This document shows positions 43,316-52,712 of a stretch of 64,000 nt of DNA, in pieces; position 1 is the stretch's first letter, and each line of letters begins with the position of its first letter. This stretch comes from Rhizobiaceae bacterium (GTDB lineage: Bacteria > Pseudomonadota > Alphaproteobacteria > Rhizobiales > Rhizobiaceae): positions 496,001-560,000 of the forward strand of contig JAEPMJ010000001.1 of the NCBI GenBank assembly GCA_017644005.1, in the 5' to 3' direction. The translations under genes and the position numbers were made by a program. The notes under the pieces were generated by a model that saw nothing but the letters and a program-made list of their open reading frames with translations, was not told the DNA's origin and searched no databases.

Positions 43316-44764
43316 TCACTGAAAATCGAAGGCGCTCAGGCCGGTCACCATTTCGTCGAGTCCCAGCGGGCGTGTAACCGGCGGTTCGGCGCGCGCAAGG
43401 CAACCCTGCCGTTCGCAGAGCCGGCATGCAGGGCCAATCGCCGTTGCCGGCACAACGCGCTGCTTGCCGCCAGAACCCGGCGCGACCGCAGGCAGTGCCG
43501 CGCCATACACGATCTCGTCCCTGAAGCCGATGTCGCAGCCAAGCAGGAGCGCGGTTCGCCGCGGACGTTCCGAAAACGCGCCCTGCGGCCCTTCCAGCGT
43601 TCTTGCGATGGTCAAAAACTCGGCGCCATCCGGCATTTCCACGGCTTCCACGATGATTTGGCCCGGCTGGCTGAAAGCAGCATGCACAGCGAGTTTGGGA
43701 CAGCCGCCGCCGAACCGCGCCTGCGGAAAGCCGTGCGCGCCCGCGCGGCGGAAACGGTTTCCCGCATTGTCAACTTCAAGCATGAAAAAGGGCACACCTG
43801 CCGAGCCCTCGCGCCCCAGCATGGTGAGCCGGTTGGCTGCCTGCTCGAATGAGACGGAAAAGCGCGAGCGCAGCACGTCGATGTCATAACGGCAGCGCTG
43901 AGCGGCTTCCAGAAACGGCCTGTAGGGCATCATCAGCGCGTGCGCGGCGTATCGTGCCAGTTCGAAACGCGCCAGGCGCCGCGCCTCATCGGATGACAGT
44001 TTCAGCGCCTTAAGTTCAGCACCGATCGCCACCGACATGCGAATAAGCGAAGCCTCCATCGCCACCTCACGCAACTGATCGAAAGGTGATAGGCGTTCGG
44101 AGATGAACAGGCGCTGCGAATGCCGGTCATAACGCCGGCGCCAGTTTGGCATGGTCGCGGCCGGCAGCACACGCACCACGATGCCGTGTTCGGACTTCAG
44201 CCATGTCTTGAGCGCCGCGAGCAGGTCGTCGCCCGGCTTCAAAAGCGCGGTGAAGGCTTCGGCCTCCTCTTCCAGACCGCCAAAGTGGTTCGAACGCTTC
44301 TCGAAGGTCTCGCGTATCTCGTCGATAGGCAAACGCGTGCCGGCGATGGATGTCGTGCGCCCCTCACGCGCCAGAAGGTCCGACAAATCGGTCAGCCGCT
44401 CGGCCTGTTCGCGATATGCGCGGAAGAGCTTGACCATCGCTGCCATCGCATTGGGCGCGGCCTCAGCCACCTCAATCAACTCGGCATCGCCCGGAAGCTC
44501 GCCGGCAAGCAGCGGGTCGGCGAAAACCTCGCGCAGCGCTGCCACATTCGGCCCCGCATCCGCCTGCAGTTCGTCCGGCTCGACCTTGTAGACAGAGGAG
44601 AGTTTGAGGATCAGCTGCACCGTCAGTGGCCGCTGATTGCGCTCGATCAGGTTGAGATAGGACGGCGAGATGCCCAGTCCCTCCGCCATTGCGGTCTGGG
44701 TCAGCCCCTTGTCGTTGCGGATACGCCGGATGCGCGGCCCCGCGAAGATCTTCTGGTCAGCCAT
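43316..44764 (-). CDS. ScfR/RamB-like short-chain fatty acid regulator (XRE-HTH, M78/IrrE-like)
   Basis: A 482-residue regulator: XRE helix-turn-helix at residues 8-62 (RIRRIRNDKGLTQTAMAEGL and SPSYLNLIERNQRPL), an IrrE/M78-like middle and a C-terminal DUF2083 part with a CRLCERQGC cluster (near 449). This is the plan of ScfR and RamB, which control acetate and propionate genes in response to acyl-CoA. The ATG at 44764 is chosen; the open frame upstream runs through a TTTACA array. It is divergent from isocitrate lyase, the expected target. Confidence 0.9.
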   Translation of the reverse strand: MADQKIFAGPRIRRIRNDKGLTQTAMAEGLGISPSYLNLIERNQRPLTVQLILKLSSVYKVEPDELQADAGPNVAALREVFADPLLAGELPGDAELIEVAEAAPNAMAAMVKLFRAYREQAERLTDLSDLLAREGRTTSIAGTRLPIDEIRETFEKRSNHFGGLEEEAEAFTALLKPGDDLLAALKTWLKSEHGIVVRVLPAATMPNWRRRYDRHSQRLFISERLSPFDQLREVAMEASLIRMSVAIGAELKALKLSSDEARRLARFELARYAAHALMMPYRPFLEAAQRCRYDIDVLRSRFSVSFEQAANRLTMLGREGSAGVPFFMLEVDNAGNRFRRAGAHGFPQARFGGGCPKLAVHAAFSQPGQIIVEAVEMPDGAEFLTIARTLEGPQGAFSERPRRTALLLGCDIGFRDEIVYGAALPAVAPGSGGKQRVVPATAIGPACRLCERQGCLARAEPPVTRPLGLDEMVTGLSAFDFQ

Positions 44765-44765
44765 A

Positions 44766-44913
44766 TTTACAGACTTTACACGTTGCGTGCGCGATCGGAG
44801 TTTTACATTTTTTACAAATTTACACGCCAATCCTGTCAAAGACAATACAAGCTTACCCGAATTAGCCTTACGATTTCCGGTATTTTCTCGATTATGACGC
44901 ACTGCAATGTAAA
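44766..44913. promoter_or_regulatory. TTTACA repeat array between the ScfR-like gene and aceA
   Basis: TTTACA occurs at 44766, 44775, 44802, 44811 and 44819, and its complement TGTAAA at 44908. Two pairs have nine-base spacing (44766/44775 and 44802/44811), and the pairs are 36 bases apart. These are the likely sites for autoregulation and aceA control by the adjacent XRE-type regulator. Confidence 0.65.
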
Positions 44914-44981
44914 AAACACACCGAACGAGGCGCCCCAAGACCGCCTCATCAGCTGCAATTCAGATTCGATCGGAGATCGTC

Positions 44982-46271
44982 ATGACCGATTTTTACAATC
45001 TCGTCCCCTCTGCCCCCGAAGGCCGTTATGACGGCATCGAGCGCCCCTACGGCACCGCGGACGTACAGCGCCTGCGCGGGTCGGTCCCGATCCGCTACAC
45101 GCTGGCCGAGAACGGCGCCAACCGGCTATGGAAGCTGATCCACGAAGAAGATTTCGTGAACGCACTCGGCGCTCTTTCCGGCAACCAGGCCATGCAGATG
45201 GTCCGCGCCGGCCTGAAGGCGATTTACCTCTCCGGCTGGCAGGTCGCTGCTGATGCCAACACCGCGTCGGCGATGTACCCCGACCAATCGCTCTACCCGG
45301 CCAACGCCGGGCCCGAACTCGCCAAGCGTATCAACAAGACGCTGCAGCGCGCCGACCAGATCGAGACGTCGGAAGGCAACGGCCTTTCGGTCGACACCTG
45401 GTTCGCGCCGATCGTCGCCGACGCAGAAGCCGGCTTCGGCGGACCTCTGAATGCGTTCGAGTTGATGAAGGCATACATCGAAGCAGGTGCCGCCGGCGTC
45501 CATTTCGAGGACCAACTGGCATCGGAGAAGAAGTGCGGCCACCTCGGCGGCAAGGTCCTGATCCCGACTGCGGCGCATATCCGCAACCTCACCGCCGCGC
45601 GGCTCGCCGCTGATGTGATGGGCACGCCGACGCTGATCATATGCCGCACCGACGCCGAAGCCGCAAAGCTGATCACATCCGACATCGACGAGCGCGACCA
45701 GCCCTTCGTCGATTACGATGCCGGCCGCACGGTCGAGGGCTTCTACAACGTCAAGAACGGCATGGAGCCCTGCATTGCCCGCGCGATTGCCATGGCGCCC
45801 TATTCCGACCTGATCTGGATGGAGACATCCAAGCCGGACCTCGAACAGGCGAAGAAGTTTGCCGAGGCGGTGCGCAAGGAACACCCGAACCAGCTTCTGG
45901 CCTACAACTGCTCGCCATCCTTCAACTGGAAGAAGAACCTGGACGACACCACGATCGCCAAGTTCCAGCGCGAGCTGGGTGCGATGGGCTACAAGTTCCA
46001 GTTCATCACACTGGCTGGTTTCCATCAGCTCAACTACGGCATGTTCGAGCTGGCCCGCGGCTACAAGGACCGGCAGATGGCGGCCTATTCGGAGCTACAG
46101 GAAGCCGAGTTCGCGGCGGAGGCCAATGGCTACACCGCAACCAAACACCAGCGCGAAGTCGGCACCGGCTATTTCGATGCGGTTTCCATGGCGATCACGG
46201 GCGGCACCTCGTCCACGACCGCGATGAAGGAATCGACCGAAACCGCGCAGTTCCGCCCAGCGGCCGAATAA
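44982..46271 (+). CDS. aceA: Isocitrate lyase
   Basis: A 429-residue enzyme that splits isocitrate into succinate and glyoxylate, the first step of the glyoxylate bypass. The active-site loop [14 protein letters not shown] (near 181) and the metal-binding DAEAGFGG (near 145) are intact. GGAGATCGTC precedes the ATG. It is divergent from the ScfR-like gene and is followed by a small gene after an intercistronic hairpin. Confidence 0.97.
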   Translation: MTDFYNLVPSAPEGRYDGIERPYGTADVQRLRGSVPIRYTLAENGANRLWKLIHEEDFVNALGALSGNQAMQMVRAGLKAIYLSGWQVAADANTASAMYPDQSLYPANAGPELAKRINKTLQRADQIETSEGNGLSVDTWFAPIVADAEAGFGGPLNAFELMKAYIEAGAAGVHFEDQLASEKKCGHLGGKVLIPTAAHIRNLTAARLAADVMGTPTLIICRTDAEAAKLITSDIDERDQPFVDYDAGRTVEGFYNVKNGMEPCIARAIAMAPYSDLIWMETSKPDLEQAKKFAEAVRKEHPNQLLAYNCSPSFNWKKNLDDTTIAKFQRELGAMGYKFQFITLAGFHQLNYGMFELARGYKDRQMAAYSELQEAEFAAEANGYTATKHQREVGTGYFDAVSMAITGGTSSTTAMKESTETAQFRPAAE

Positions 46272-46280
46272 CCAGACAGC

Positions 46281-46304
46281 GAGGCCGTCCCTGGGGACGG
46301 CCTC
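46281..46304 (+). other. Intercistronic stem-loop after aceA
   Basis: GAGGCCGTCC-CTGG-GGACGGCCTC is a perfect ten-pair stem with a tetraloop, nine bases after the aceA stop. No T-tract follows, so it probably stabilises the aceA end of a joint transcript. Confidence 0.65.
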
Positions 46305-46330
46305 ACGGGACACGCCGAAAGGAGAAGACC

Positions 46331-46576
46331 ATGGCACCCAAGACACGCGTCAAAGAGCGTGCCGAAGAGCAGTCTTCGGCAATGAACGGAGATCCGCAGG
46401 CGGCGATCCGCATGGTCGCCAACGATCTGCACCGTCTCAACCAGTCGGTCATGAAGGCGGTGGAATCCGGTGTCTCCGTGGAACTCGTGCGCTCAGCACG
46501 CCACCACGGCGGCAAGGGCAACTGGGGCGATCTGCTCATTCCCGTTGTCGTCGCCGGCCAAGTGGCCGCCGAATAG
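46331..46576 (+). CDS. Small conserved hypothetical protein downstream of aceA
   Basis: An 81-residue protein with a charged N-terminus and a central helix AIRMVANDLHRLNQSVMKAV, ending in GNWGDLLIPVVVAGQVAAE. AAGGAG stands nine bases before the ATG. It shares a transcript with aceA and is followed by a clear terminator. The family is not named with confidence and the function is unknown. Confidence 0.82.
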   Translation: MAPKTRVKERAEEQSSAMNGDPQAAIRMVANDLHRLNQSVMKAVESGVSVELVRSARHHGGKGNWGDLLIPVVVAGQVAAE

Positions 46577-46604
46577 GCCGCATCCCGACAACAACAAGCA
46601 CCTT

Positions 46605-46633
46605 GGCCGCCGGAGCGATCCGGCGGCCTTTTT
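46605..46633 (+). terminator. Terminator of the aceA transcript
   Basis: GGCCGCCGG-N6-CCGGCGGCC is a nine-pair stem followed at once by TTTTT, a standard factor-independent terminator 28 bases after the small gene. Confidence 0.9.
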
Positions 46634-46637
46634 CGGG

Positions 46638-47273
46638 CTAGGCCATATGTCCAGAAGCCCGGTTTGCAACTTCCGTTGACTCACGACCGGACAGTCCAAC
46701 CTTCACCTGTATCCCGTCGCGCACCGACCGGCGCAATGCGCGGGCGGTATTCGATCCTGCGACACGCAGCAGCCCTTCCCGCGCCAGTCTGTCGATACGG
46801 CTGCGCGAAAGCCCCAGCTCCTCGGCCAAAAGCCGGTCCAACCTGAGAGAAACAGGATGCGGCACCGCAAATCCGATGCACAGCACTTGCGGCAGGCTCG
46901 CATCCCCCGAAAGCACCGACTTCGTCACGCGTATGCGCGCTACCTCCTTCAGCTTCTGCGCATGACGCCGCAGATCCTCAGCGTCCGACGCGAAATGCGC
47001 CACCAGTTCGGCATCGTTCGCCATCAGCCTCGACAGGAACTCGGGCTCGATCGACCCAACCAGCAGCCGCTCCAGGAGCGGCCGCTTCCAGGTGCCGTCG
47101 CAGGAAGTGCATCTGTAGATCAGCCAGGCATCGATGCGTTTGCCATTGGCGTTGACCCTCACCTTGCCGCCGGTGCGGTAGGGTCTGGTCGAGCAGCACC
47201 GCCTGCAATACAGCAGCGGCTGCGGATATTCGTTCGCGGTGATCGTCCACCTGACGCATAGTGTATCGGACAT
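46638..47273 (-). CDS. DUF1062-family protein
   Basis: A 211-residue protein with two zinc-ribbon-like cysteine pairs in its N-terminal part (LLYCRRCCSTRPYRTGGKVR and YRCTSCDGTW) and a C-terminal region LRLDRLLAEELGLSRSRIDR that looks like an S4/helix-turn-helix RNA-binding fold. This matches DUF1062. The role is unknown; nucleic-acid binding is a reasonable guess. The next 285 bases (to 47558) hold no gene I can support. Confidence 0.82.
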   Translation of the reverse strand: MSDTLCVRWTITANEYPQPLLYCRRCCSTRPYRTGGKVRVNANGKRIDAWLIYRCTSCDGTWKRPLLERLLVGSIEPEFLSRLMANDAELVAHFASDAEDLRRHAQKLKEVARIRVTKSVLSGDASLPQVLCIGFAVPHPVSLRLDRLLAEELGLSRSRIDRLAREGLLRVAGSNTARALRRSVRDGIQVKVGLSGRESTEVANRASGHMA

Positions 47274-47558
47274 GCCGGTTCGCGCTTCCAGTTGGGAAGC
47301 TCGCCAGGCGAGGACCGACGACGCGGTGTGACAGGGAAATGCTCAAAGTGACGGCCAGGCCAGAAAGCCGGCGCGGTTCAGCCGTGCCAAACCGGTCTCG
47401 AGCCGCCACCAGTGAAGAGCTTCATGCAAAACATGCGCGGCCGCGCGGGGCGCTGCCACGTTTCTGATGTGGAACTGACGAGACCGGCGGTTACATTGGC
47501 AAAGCTGGGGACCGTTATCCGTTGAACGCGGCGCTCTATAGAACAAAGCGCTGCTGCG

Positions 47559-48215
47559 TCAAAGCCCCCGCTCACGTGCAGACTCCGCGACCGCTCGTTG
47601 AGCAGCAAATGCCCGTTTGTAGGCTGGCCGCGCTTCGCCGCGCGCGACAAAGGCGGAAAGGTGCGGGTAATCCTCGCAGATACCCGTGCCCTCCAGCCGG
47701 CGAAGCACCATCACCATCATCAAATCGCCGGCGCTGAATGCGCCGTCGAGCCACTTGGCGTCGCCGAGCCGGCGGGCCAACTGGTCGAGCCGGGAGCGGA
47801 CACGATGCTCCAGAACCGTCCGCAGTTCGCCGTACCAGACATAGTCGCCCAACATATAGCGCGACTGCTCAAGCTCGACGATCGGAGGCTCCACTGTATT
47901 GAGTGCGGCAAACATCCAATTGACGGCGCGCGCTCGGGCGTTCGGTTCGTCTGGCAGCAGACCCGGATGGTGTTGGGCGACATGGAGAACGATCGCGCCG
48001 GACTCGAATAATGCGAGATCGCCGCGTTCATAAGTCGGTATCTGACCGAAGGGGTGCAGCTCCAGATGTGCAGGCTGCTTCATTTCGCTAAAGGAAACGA
48101 GGCGAACATCGTAGGGCTGACCCACCTCCTCCAGCGCCCAGCGGACACGCATGTCACGCGCCAGTCCACGTCCGTGATCCGGCGAAGCTTCGAAGGCAGT
48201 AATGGTGGGCATCAT
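47559..48215 (-). CDS. Glutathione S-transferase-family protein
   Basis: A 218-residue protein with an N-terminal thioredoxin-like domain (residues 1-85; RVRWALEEVGQPYDVRLVSF, HPFGQIPTYERGDLALFES) and a helical C-terminal domain. Most members use or bind glutathione, made here by gshA. Two adjacent ATG codons (48215 and 48212) could start it. The 289 bases beyond it, to 48504, hold no clear gene. Confidence 0.87.
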   Translation of the reverse strand: MMPTITAFEASPDHGRGLARDMRVRWALEEVGQPYDVRLVSFSEMKQPAHLELHPFGQIPTYERGDLALFESGAIVLHVAQHHPGLLPDEPNARARAVNWMFAALNTVEPPIVELEQSRYMLGDYVWYGELRTVLEHRVRSRLDQLARRLGDAKWLDGAFSAGDLMMVMVLRRLEGTGICEDYPHLSAFVARGEARPAYKRAFAAQRAVAESARERGL

Positions 48216-48504
48216 GGCCAGTCTCCAATCCTTGTCTGAATTGAAGACGTCCGAACCTGCGGTTATCCGACAAATGCCGACTGGCAGGCGTCAAACGGCC
48301 AATCCATTCCGGTATATGCTCTGCCATTGACCACGCGGCCATAGGAGTTTAGCAACGCCGACATGAGGACCGAACTATTCTTGGCTGTAGTAGTAGGCAG
48401 GCGCATGGGTAACGCGGCGTAGCCGCGGGCGACAGCATCCATGCGCGTAATACGGCTCCACAAGGGGCCTTTTTTGTATCCGCTAACAGCTAAAGAGCCT
48501 CATC

Positions 48505-49704
48505 ATGCTTCCCCCTGCGAAAGGGCCGCGCCTGTCCATACTGATTCTGCTGTCAGCGCTTGGCATTCTGCCCATCAACATCTTTCTCCCGTCCCTGCCC
48601 AACATGGCAGCGGATTTCGGCGTCGACTATGGCGTCGCGGGATTGACGCTGGTTACCTACGCCGCCGTCTCTGCGTTCCTCCAGATCATCATGGGACCAT
48701 TTTCAGATCGTTACGGCCGGCGGCCGGTGGTCTTGTGTAGCCTTGCATTGTTCGTGATCGCGACGATTGGGTGTGCGCTCGCAACTGATTTCCGCACGTT
48801 CCTGCTCTGCAGAGCGCTCCAGGCCGTCATCGCTCCAACCTATGCCGTCTCGCTGGCAGTCATTCGCGACACGAGCGACGAGTACGAGACCGCCAGCACG
48901 ATCGGCTATGTCGCGATGGCGTGGGCGGTCGCACCGATGCTAGGGCCGAGCATCGGTGGTCTGCTCGACCACGCCTTCGAATGGCGGGCGAGCTTCTGGT
49001 TCCTCGCTGGACTCGGCGCCTTCGTATTCGCGCTCGTGTGGTACGACCTGGCCGAAACAAACAAATTTCGATCGAACAGCATAGCGGGGCAATTTCGAGA
49101 CTATCCGCATCTGCTCCGGTCCAGGCTCTACTGGGCGTACGCGCTTTGCATGACCTTCTCCATCGGCGCGTTCTACGCGTTTCTAGCTGGCGCTCCTCTT
49201 GTCGCTCAATCCGTTTTCAACCTGACGCCCCTGGTGTCGGGTGCCTATCTGGGCTCAATAACGGGCGGCTTCATATTCGGGAGTTTTCTGGCGGGCCGCT
49301 ACTCGCATCGGTTCAAGCAGACAACGACATTGGTTGCAGGTCGAGTGCTGGCATGTGCCGGTCTGCTTGCCGGACTGGTTCTGCTTGGCGCCGGCATCGA
49401 CCACGTAATGGCGTTTTTTGCACCGTGCCTGTTTGTCGGCATTTCAAACGGCCTCACGATGCCTAGCGCACATGCCGGTGCGATGTCGGTCCGTCCAACG
49501 CTAGCCGGCAGCGCCGCGGGCTTGGCAAGTGCCATCACAATCGCTTGCGCAGCGTTCATCTCCTGGGTCGCCAGCGTTCTGGTGACGGAGCAGAATGCGC
49601 GATATGCAGTCCTGGGTGTCATGCTGGCTTCGGCCATGTTTGCACTTGCCGCTGCTTTGAGCGCGCGCAGGGCTGCGGACGAAAGGACGGATAGCCAAGC
49701 GTGA
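48505..49704 (+). CDS. MFS drug-resistance transporter, Bcr/CflA family
   Basis: A 399-residue, 12-helix transporter. ALGILPINIFLPSLPNMAAD (helix 1), the loop GPFSDRYGRRPVVL (motif A) and GLTLVTYAAVSAFLQIIMGP place it in the Bcr/CflA branch of the DHA1 family, which exports drugs or metabolites with protons. Substrate unknown. Confidence 0.9.
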   Translation: MLPPAKGPRLSILILLSALGILPINIFLPSLPNMAADFGVDYGVAGLTLVTYAAVSAFLQIIMGPFSDRYGRRPVVLCSLALFVIATIGCALATDFRTFLLCRALQAVIAPTYAVSLAVIRDTSDEYETASTIGYVAMAWAVAPMLGPSIGGLLDHAFEWRASFWFLAGLGAFVFALVWYDLAETNKFRSNSIAGQFRDYPHLLRSRLYWAYALCMTFSIGAFYAFLAGAPLVAQSVFNLTPLVSGAYLGSITGGFIFGSFLAGRYSHRFKQTTTLVAGRVLACAGLLAGLVLLGAGIDHVMAFFAPCLFVGISNGLTMPSAHAGAMSVRPTLAGSAAGLASAITIACAAFISWVASVLVTEQNARYAVLGVMLASAMFALAAALSARRAADERTDSQA

Positions 49705-49808
49705 CGCCGCGACGCGCGCTCTACGGGATTCACCTGCGCACTGCCCTTCCCAATCCCCGGCCCGGCCAGTTATAGTTGCGCGCATCTGCAATGACTCACT
49801 GGTGATTG

Positions 49809-51242
49809 ATGCCGCCCGCAAAAAAGGAAGCTCGCCCCGCAGGTCGCGGTGGCAGTGTTCGAAAGCCTGCGTTTCTCAAACGCCCTCGCGGTGTAAAAAG
49901 CTGGAAAGAAGCGGCAGCATGGCTGGAGTGGCGTGGCATCGAGGATGTCGAGTGCATCACGCCCGACCAGGCCGGCGTGGCGCGCGGCAAGATGATGCCG
50001 TCGAAGAAATTCACCTCCAATACTTCGCTGGCGCTGCCCTCGGCAGTATTCATGACGACCATAACCGGCGCCTACCCAGAAGACGGCCACGGCTTCACCT
50101 ATCCCGAGCACGACGGCGACCTGAAGCTGATGCCCGACCTTTCGACGCTATCGGCAGTGCCGTGGGAAAGCGATCCGACCGCACAGGTGGTGTGCGACCT
50201 CGTGCACCAGGACGGTACGGAGATCGAATTCACCCCGCGCAACGTGTTGAAGCGCGTCGTAAGAGCCTATGAGGCGCGCGGACTAAGGGCGATCGTCGCG
50301 CCCGAGATCGAGTTTTACCTGGTGCGCAAGAACCCCGACCCGGACTACCCGCTTACGCCCCCGATCGGGCGATCCGGCAGGCCGATCGGGGGTGGCCAGG
50401 GGTATTCGATCGCGGGCGTCAATGAGTTCGATGAACTGATCGACGACATTTACGAGTTTTCCGAAAAGCAGGGGCTGGAGATCGACACGCTCATCCACGA
50501 GGAAGGTGCCGGGCAGTTGGAGATCAACCTGCGCCACGGCGACCCGGTCGAACTCGCCGATCAGGTGTTCATGTTCAAGCGAACGATCCGCGAGGCCGCG
50601 CTCAAGCACGACACCTATGCAACCTTCATGGCAAAACCGATCCAGGGGCAGCCTGGCTCGGCGATGCATATCCACCAGTCGGTCGTCAACAAGCGCACCG
50701 GCCGCAACATCTTTTCCGCCGCCGGCGGCAAGGAAAGCAAGGACTTCCGACACTTCATCGCAGGCATGCAAAAGCACGTGCCGGCGGCCCTCGTGATGTT
50801 TGCGCCTTATGTGAATTCCTATCGCCGACTGACCCGCGGCGCCTCGGCTCCGGTCAACACGGACTGGGGTTACGACAACCGCACCACGGCATTTCGCATT
50901 CCGCGTTCAGACCCGTCGTCGCGCCGGGTGGAAAACCGCATCCCTTCTTCCGACGCCAACCCCTATCTGGCGCTCGCCGCCTCGCTTGCTTGCGGTCTCG
51001 CCGGACTGGCCGAGGCGCGAGAACCTGAGCCAGCCGCCGCCACGACCGTCAATGAAGACGAAATCGAACTGCCACGCGGCCTGCTGGAGGCGGTGGCGCT
51101 GTTCGAAGAAGACAGCGCGCTTACCGACATTCTCGGCAAATCTTTCGTTTCAACTTACGCCGCTATCAAACGAGCAGAGTTCGAGACCTTCATGGAGGTC
51201 ATCAGCCCGTGGGAGCGGGAGTATCTGTTGTTGAACGTCTGA
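49809..51242 (+). CDS. Gamma-glutamylpolyamine ligase (glutamine synthetase family, second PuuA-like)
   Basis: A 477-residue ligase of the glutamine synthetase fold, clearly related to the one at 38333. EIEFYLVRKNPD, EEGAGQLEINLRHGDPVELA, PGSAMHIHQSVVNKRTGRNI and RRVENRIPSSDANPYLALAA carry the metal and substrate residues. It is followed by a PuuB-like oxidase, so gamma-glutamylputrescine synthesis is the likely job. The 20 or so residues at the N-terminus are basic and not conserved. Confidence 0.87.
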   Translation: MPPAKKEARPAGRGGSVRKPAFLKRPRGVKSWKEAAAWLEWRGIEDVECITPDQAGVARGKMMPSKKFTSNTSLALPSAVFMTTITGAYPEDGHGFTYPEHDGDLKLMPDLSTLSAVPWESDPTAQVVCDLVHQDGTEIEFTPRNVLKRVVRAYEARGLRAIVAPEIEFYLVRKNPDPDYPLTPPIGRSGRPIGGGQGYSIAGVNEFDELIDDIYEFSEKQGLEIDTLIHEEGAGQLEINLRHGDPVELADQVFMFKRTIREAALKHDTYATFMAKPIQGQPGSAMHIHQSVVNKRTGRNIFSAAGGKESKDFRHFIAGMQKHVPAALVMFAPYVNSYRRLTRGASAPVNTDWGYDNRTTAFRIPRSDPSSRRVENRIPSSDANPYLALAASLACGLAGLAEAREPEPAAATTVNEDEIELPRGLLEAVALFEEDSALTDILGKSFVSTYAAIKRAEFETFMEVISPWEREYLLLNV

Positions 51243-51300
51243 GCGAGCAGCGAATAGGATCCAATATGCCCCGCGCCGATCAAGCCTCCTCTTTGCCCAC

Positions 51301-51328
51301 TATTCCCTATTCGCCATTCGCCGTTCGC
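51301..51328 (+). repeat. Heptamer tandem repeat before the PuuB-like gene
   Basis: Four seven-base units (TATTCCC, TATTCGC, CATTCGC, CGTTCGC) stand directly before the TAG-ATG of the next gene. An inverted relative, GCGAGCAGCGAATAGG, lies near 51243, just after the previous stop. Together they resemble a short interspersed repeat of this lineage. Confidence 0.55.
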
Positions 51329-51331
51329 TAG

Positions 51332-52609
51332 ATGTCCCCCATCTCACCCGGCCATTCCTGGTACGAAGACACCGCCGGCAAGCGGCCGCAATATCCGCCA
51401 CTTGATGGCGATACACGCTGCGACGTCGCCATCATCGGCGGCGGATTCACCGGCCTGTCGGCGGCAGTTCACCTTGCCAAAGCCGGTGTCGACACCGTGC
51501 TCGTCGACGCCAACCGATTCGGGGACGGCGCGTCCGGCCGTAATGGCGGGCAGATGGGCACAGGTCAGCGTGCCTGGCCGGAGGAACTGGAAGCCGAGCT
51601 CGGGTTTGAGCGTTCCAAGGCGCTGTTCGATCTGGCGGAAGAGGCCAAGGCACACCTACTGGAATTCGCCGAAACCAACAAAATTGAAATCGACTACCAG
51701 CCCGGACAGATTTCGGCCGCGCACAAGCAGCGTTATGTGCGTGACTATCGCGCGCATGCCGATCTCATGGCCGCGCGCTACGGCTACCCGCATATCCGTT
51801 TCATGGAGCGCGAGGAGACGGCTGCCGCGCTCGGCACCGACCGCTATTTCGGCGCCGTGCGGGATGCTGGCACCGGGCACATTCACCCGCTGAAGCTGGT
51901 GATCGGAACCGCCAAGGCAGCGAAGAAAGCCGGGGCACGCATTCACGAAACGACGCCTGCGACCGCCATTCGCCGCGCCTCCGGAAAGATCATCGTCGAG
52001 ACGGCGGGCGGCAGCATCACCGCCGACAGGGCCCTGCTTGCCACCAACGCCTATGGCGGCGAGCTGGAGCCGGTGAGTGCGGCACATATCATGCCGATAG
52101 GCTCCTTCATCGGAGCTACCGCGCCGCTCGGCAAGGATAGCCCGGTGATTCCCGGCGGTGAGGCGGTGGACGATTCCCGCTTCGTGGTGCGTTATTTCCG
52201 CAAGTCGAAAGACGGGCGGCTGCTGTTCGGCGGACGCGAGATTTACGCAGTCACCGACCCCAAGGGCATGGCCGACCAGATCAGGCGGCAGATCGCCGAG
52301 ATCTATCCCGACCTCGCAGATGTCGAGATCACCCATGCCTGGGGCGGCTATGTCGGCATTACCCTGCCGCGCAAGCCATTCGTGCGCGAAGTGATGCCCG
52401 GCGTGATCTCGGCGGGCGGCTATTCAGGCCACGGCGTGATGCTGTCGAATTTCACCGGGAAGCTCTTCGCGGAGAGCATTACGGGCAACCGAGACCGGCT
52501 GAAGCTCCTGCGCGAATTCAAGGTTCCGGCATTTCCGGGCGGAAGCTGGTTTCGGCAGCCGCTGCTCTTTCTGGCGCTCAACTGGTATGCGCTGCGGGAC
52601 CGCATCTGA
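51332..52609 (+). CDS. puuB: FAD-dependent gamma-glutamylputrescine oxidase-like protein
   Basis: A 425-residue DAO-family flavoprotein. The ADP-binding motif is VAIIGGGFTGLSAAVHLAKA (near 30-50) followed by GDGASGRNGGQMGTGQ. The C-terminal part has AWGGYVGITLPRKPFV and SAGGYSGHGVMLSNFTGKLF. It fits PuuB, which oxidises gamma-glutamylputrescine, and follows a PuuA-like gene by 89 bases. The symbol rests on family and context. Confidence 0.85.
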   Translation: MSPISPGHSWYEDTAGKRPQYPPLDGDTRCDVAIIGGGFTGLSAAVHLAKAGVDTVLVDANRFGDGASGRNGGQMGTGQRAWPEELEAELGFERSKALFDLAEEAKAHLLEFAETNKIEIDYQPGQISAAHKQRYVRDYRAHADLMAARYGYPHIRFMEREETAAALGTDRYFGAVRDAGTGHIHPLKLVIGTAKAAKKAGARIHETTPATAIRRASGKIIVETAGGSITADRALLATNAYGGELEPVSAAHIMPIGSFIGATAPLGKDSPVIPGGEAVDDSRFVVRYFRKSKDGRLLFGGREIYAVTDPKGMADQIRRQIAEIYPDLADVEITHAWGGYVGITLPRKPFVREVMPGVISAGGYSGHGVMLSNFTGKLFAESITGNRDRLKLLREFKVPAFPGGSWFRQPLLFLALNWYALRDRI

Positions 52610-52663
52610 AGGTCGCCGGCGGCGGCGCGACCTTACCACAGGCATAATTTTTCTCGAGCGTGG

Positions 52664-52690
52664 TGTCGGCTAGTGTGCCGCCCATACGTC
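52664..52690 (+). promoter_or_regulatory. Candidate ECF42 promoter of the DGPF-sigma factor pair
   Basis: TGTCGG (52664-52669), 17 bases, then CGTC (52687-52690, continuing CT). Described ECF42 promoters have TGTCGA at -35 and CGA/TC at -10. The same bipartite element with the same spacing recurs at 54364. It is 22 bases before the DGPF gene. Confidence 0.72.
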
Positions 52691-52712
52691 CTAGCCCACA
52701 GAAAGGCCCGAC

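Noticed and set aside
47343-47650. Overlapping minus-strand frames in the DUF1062-GST gap
   Set aside because: Two different frames are open over the same bases, neither with a family match or ribosome site, and one overlaps the GST gene.
48263-48463. A 66-codon minus-strand frame in the gap before the MFS gene
   Set aside because: It has no ribosome site, no recognised family and no signal; chance is as likely.
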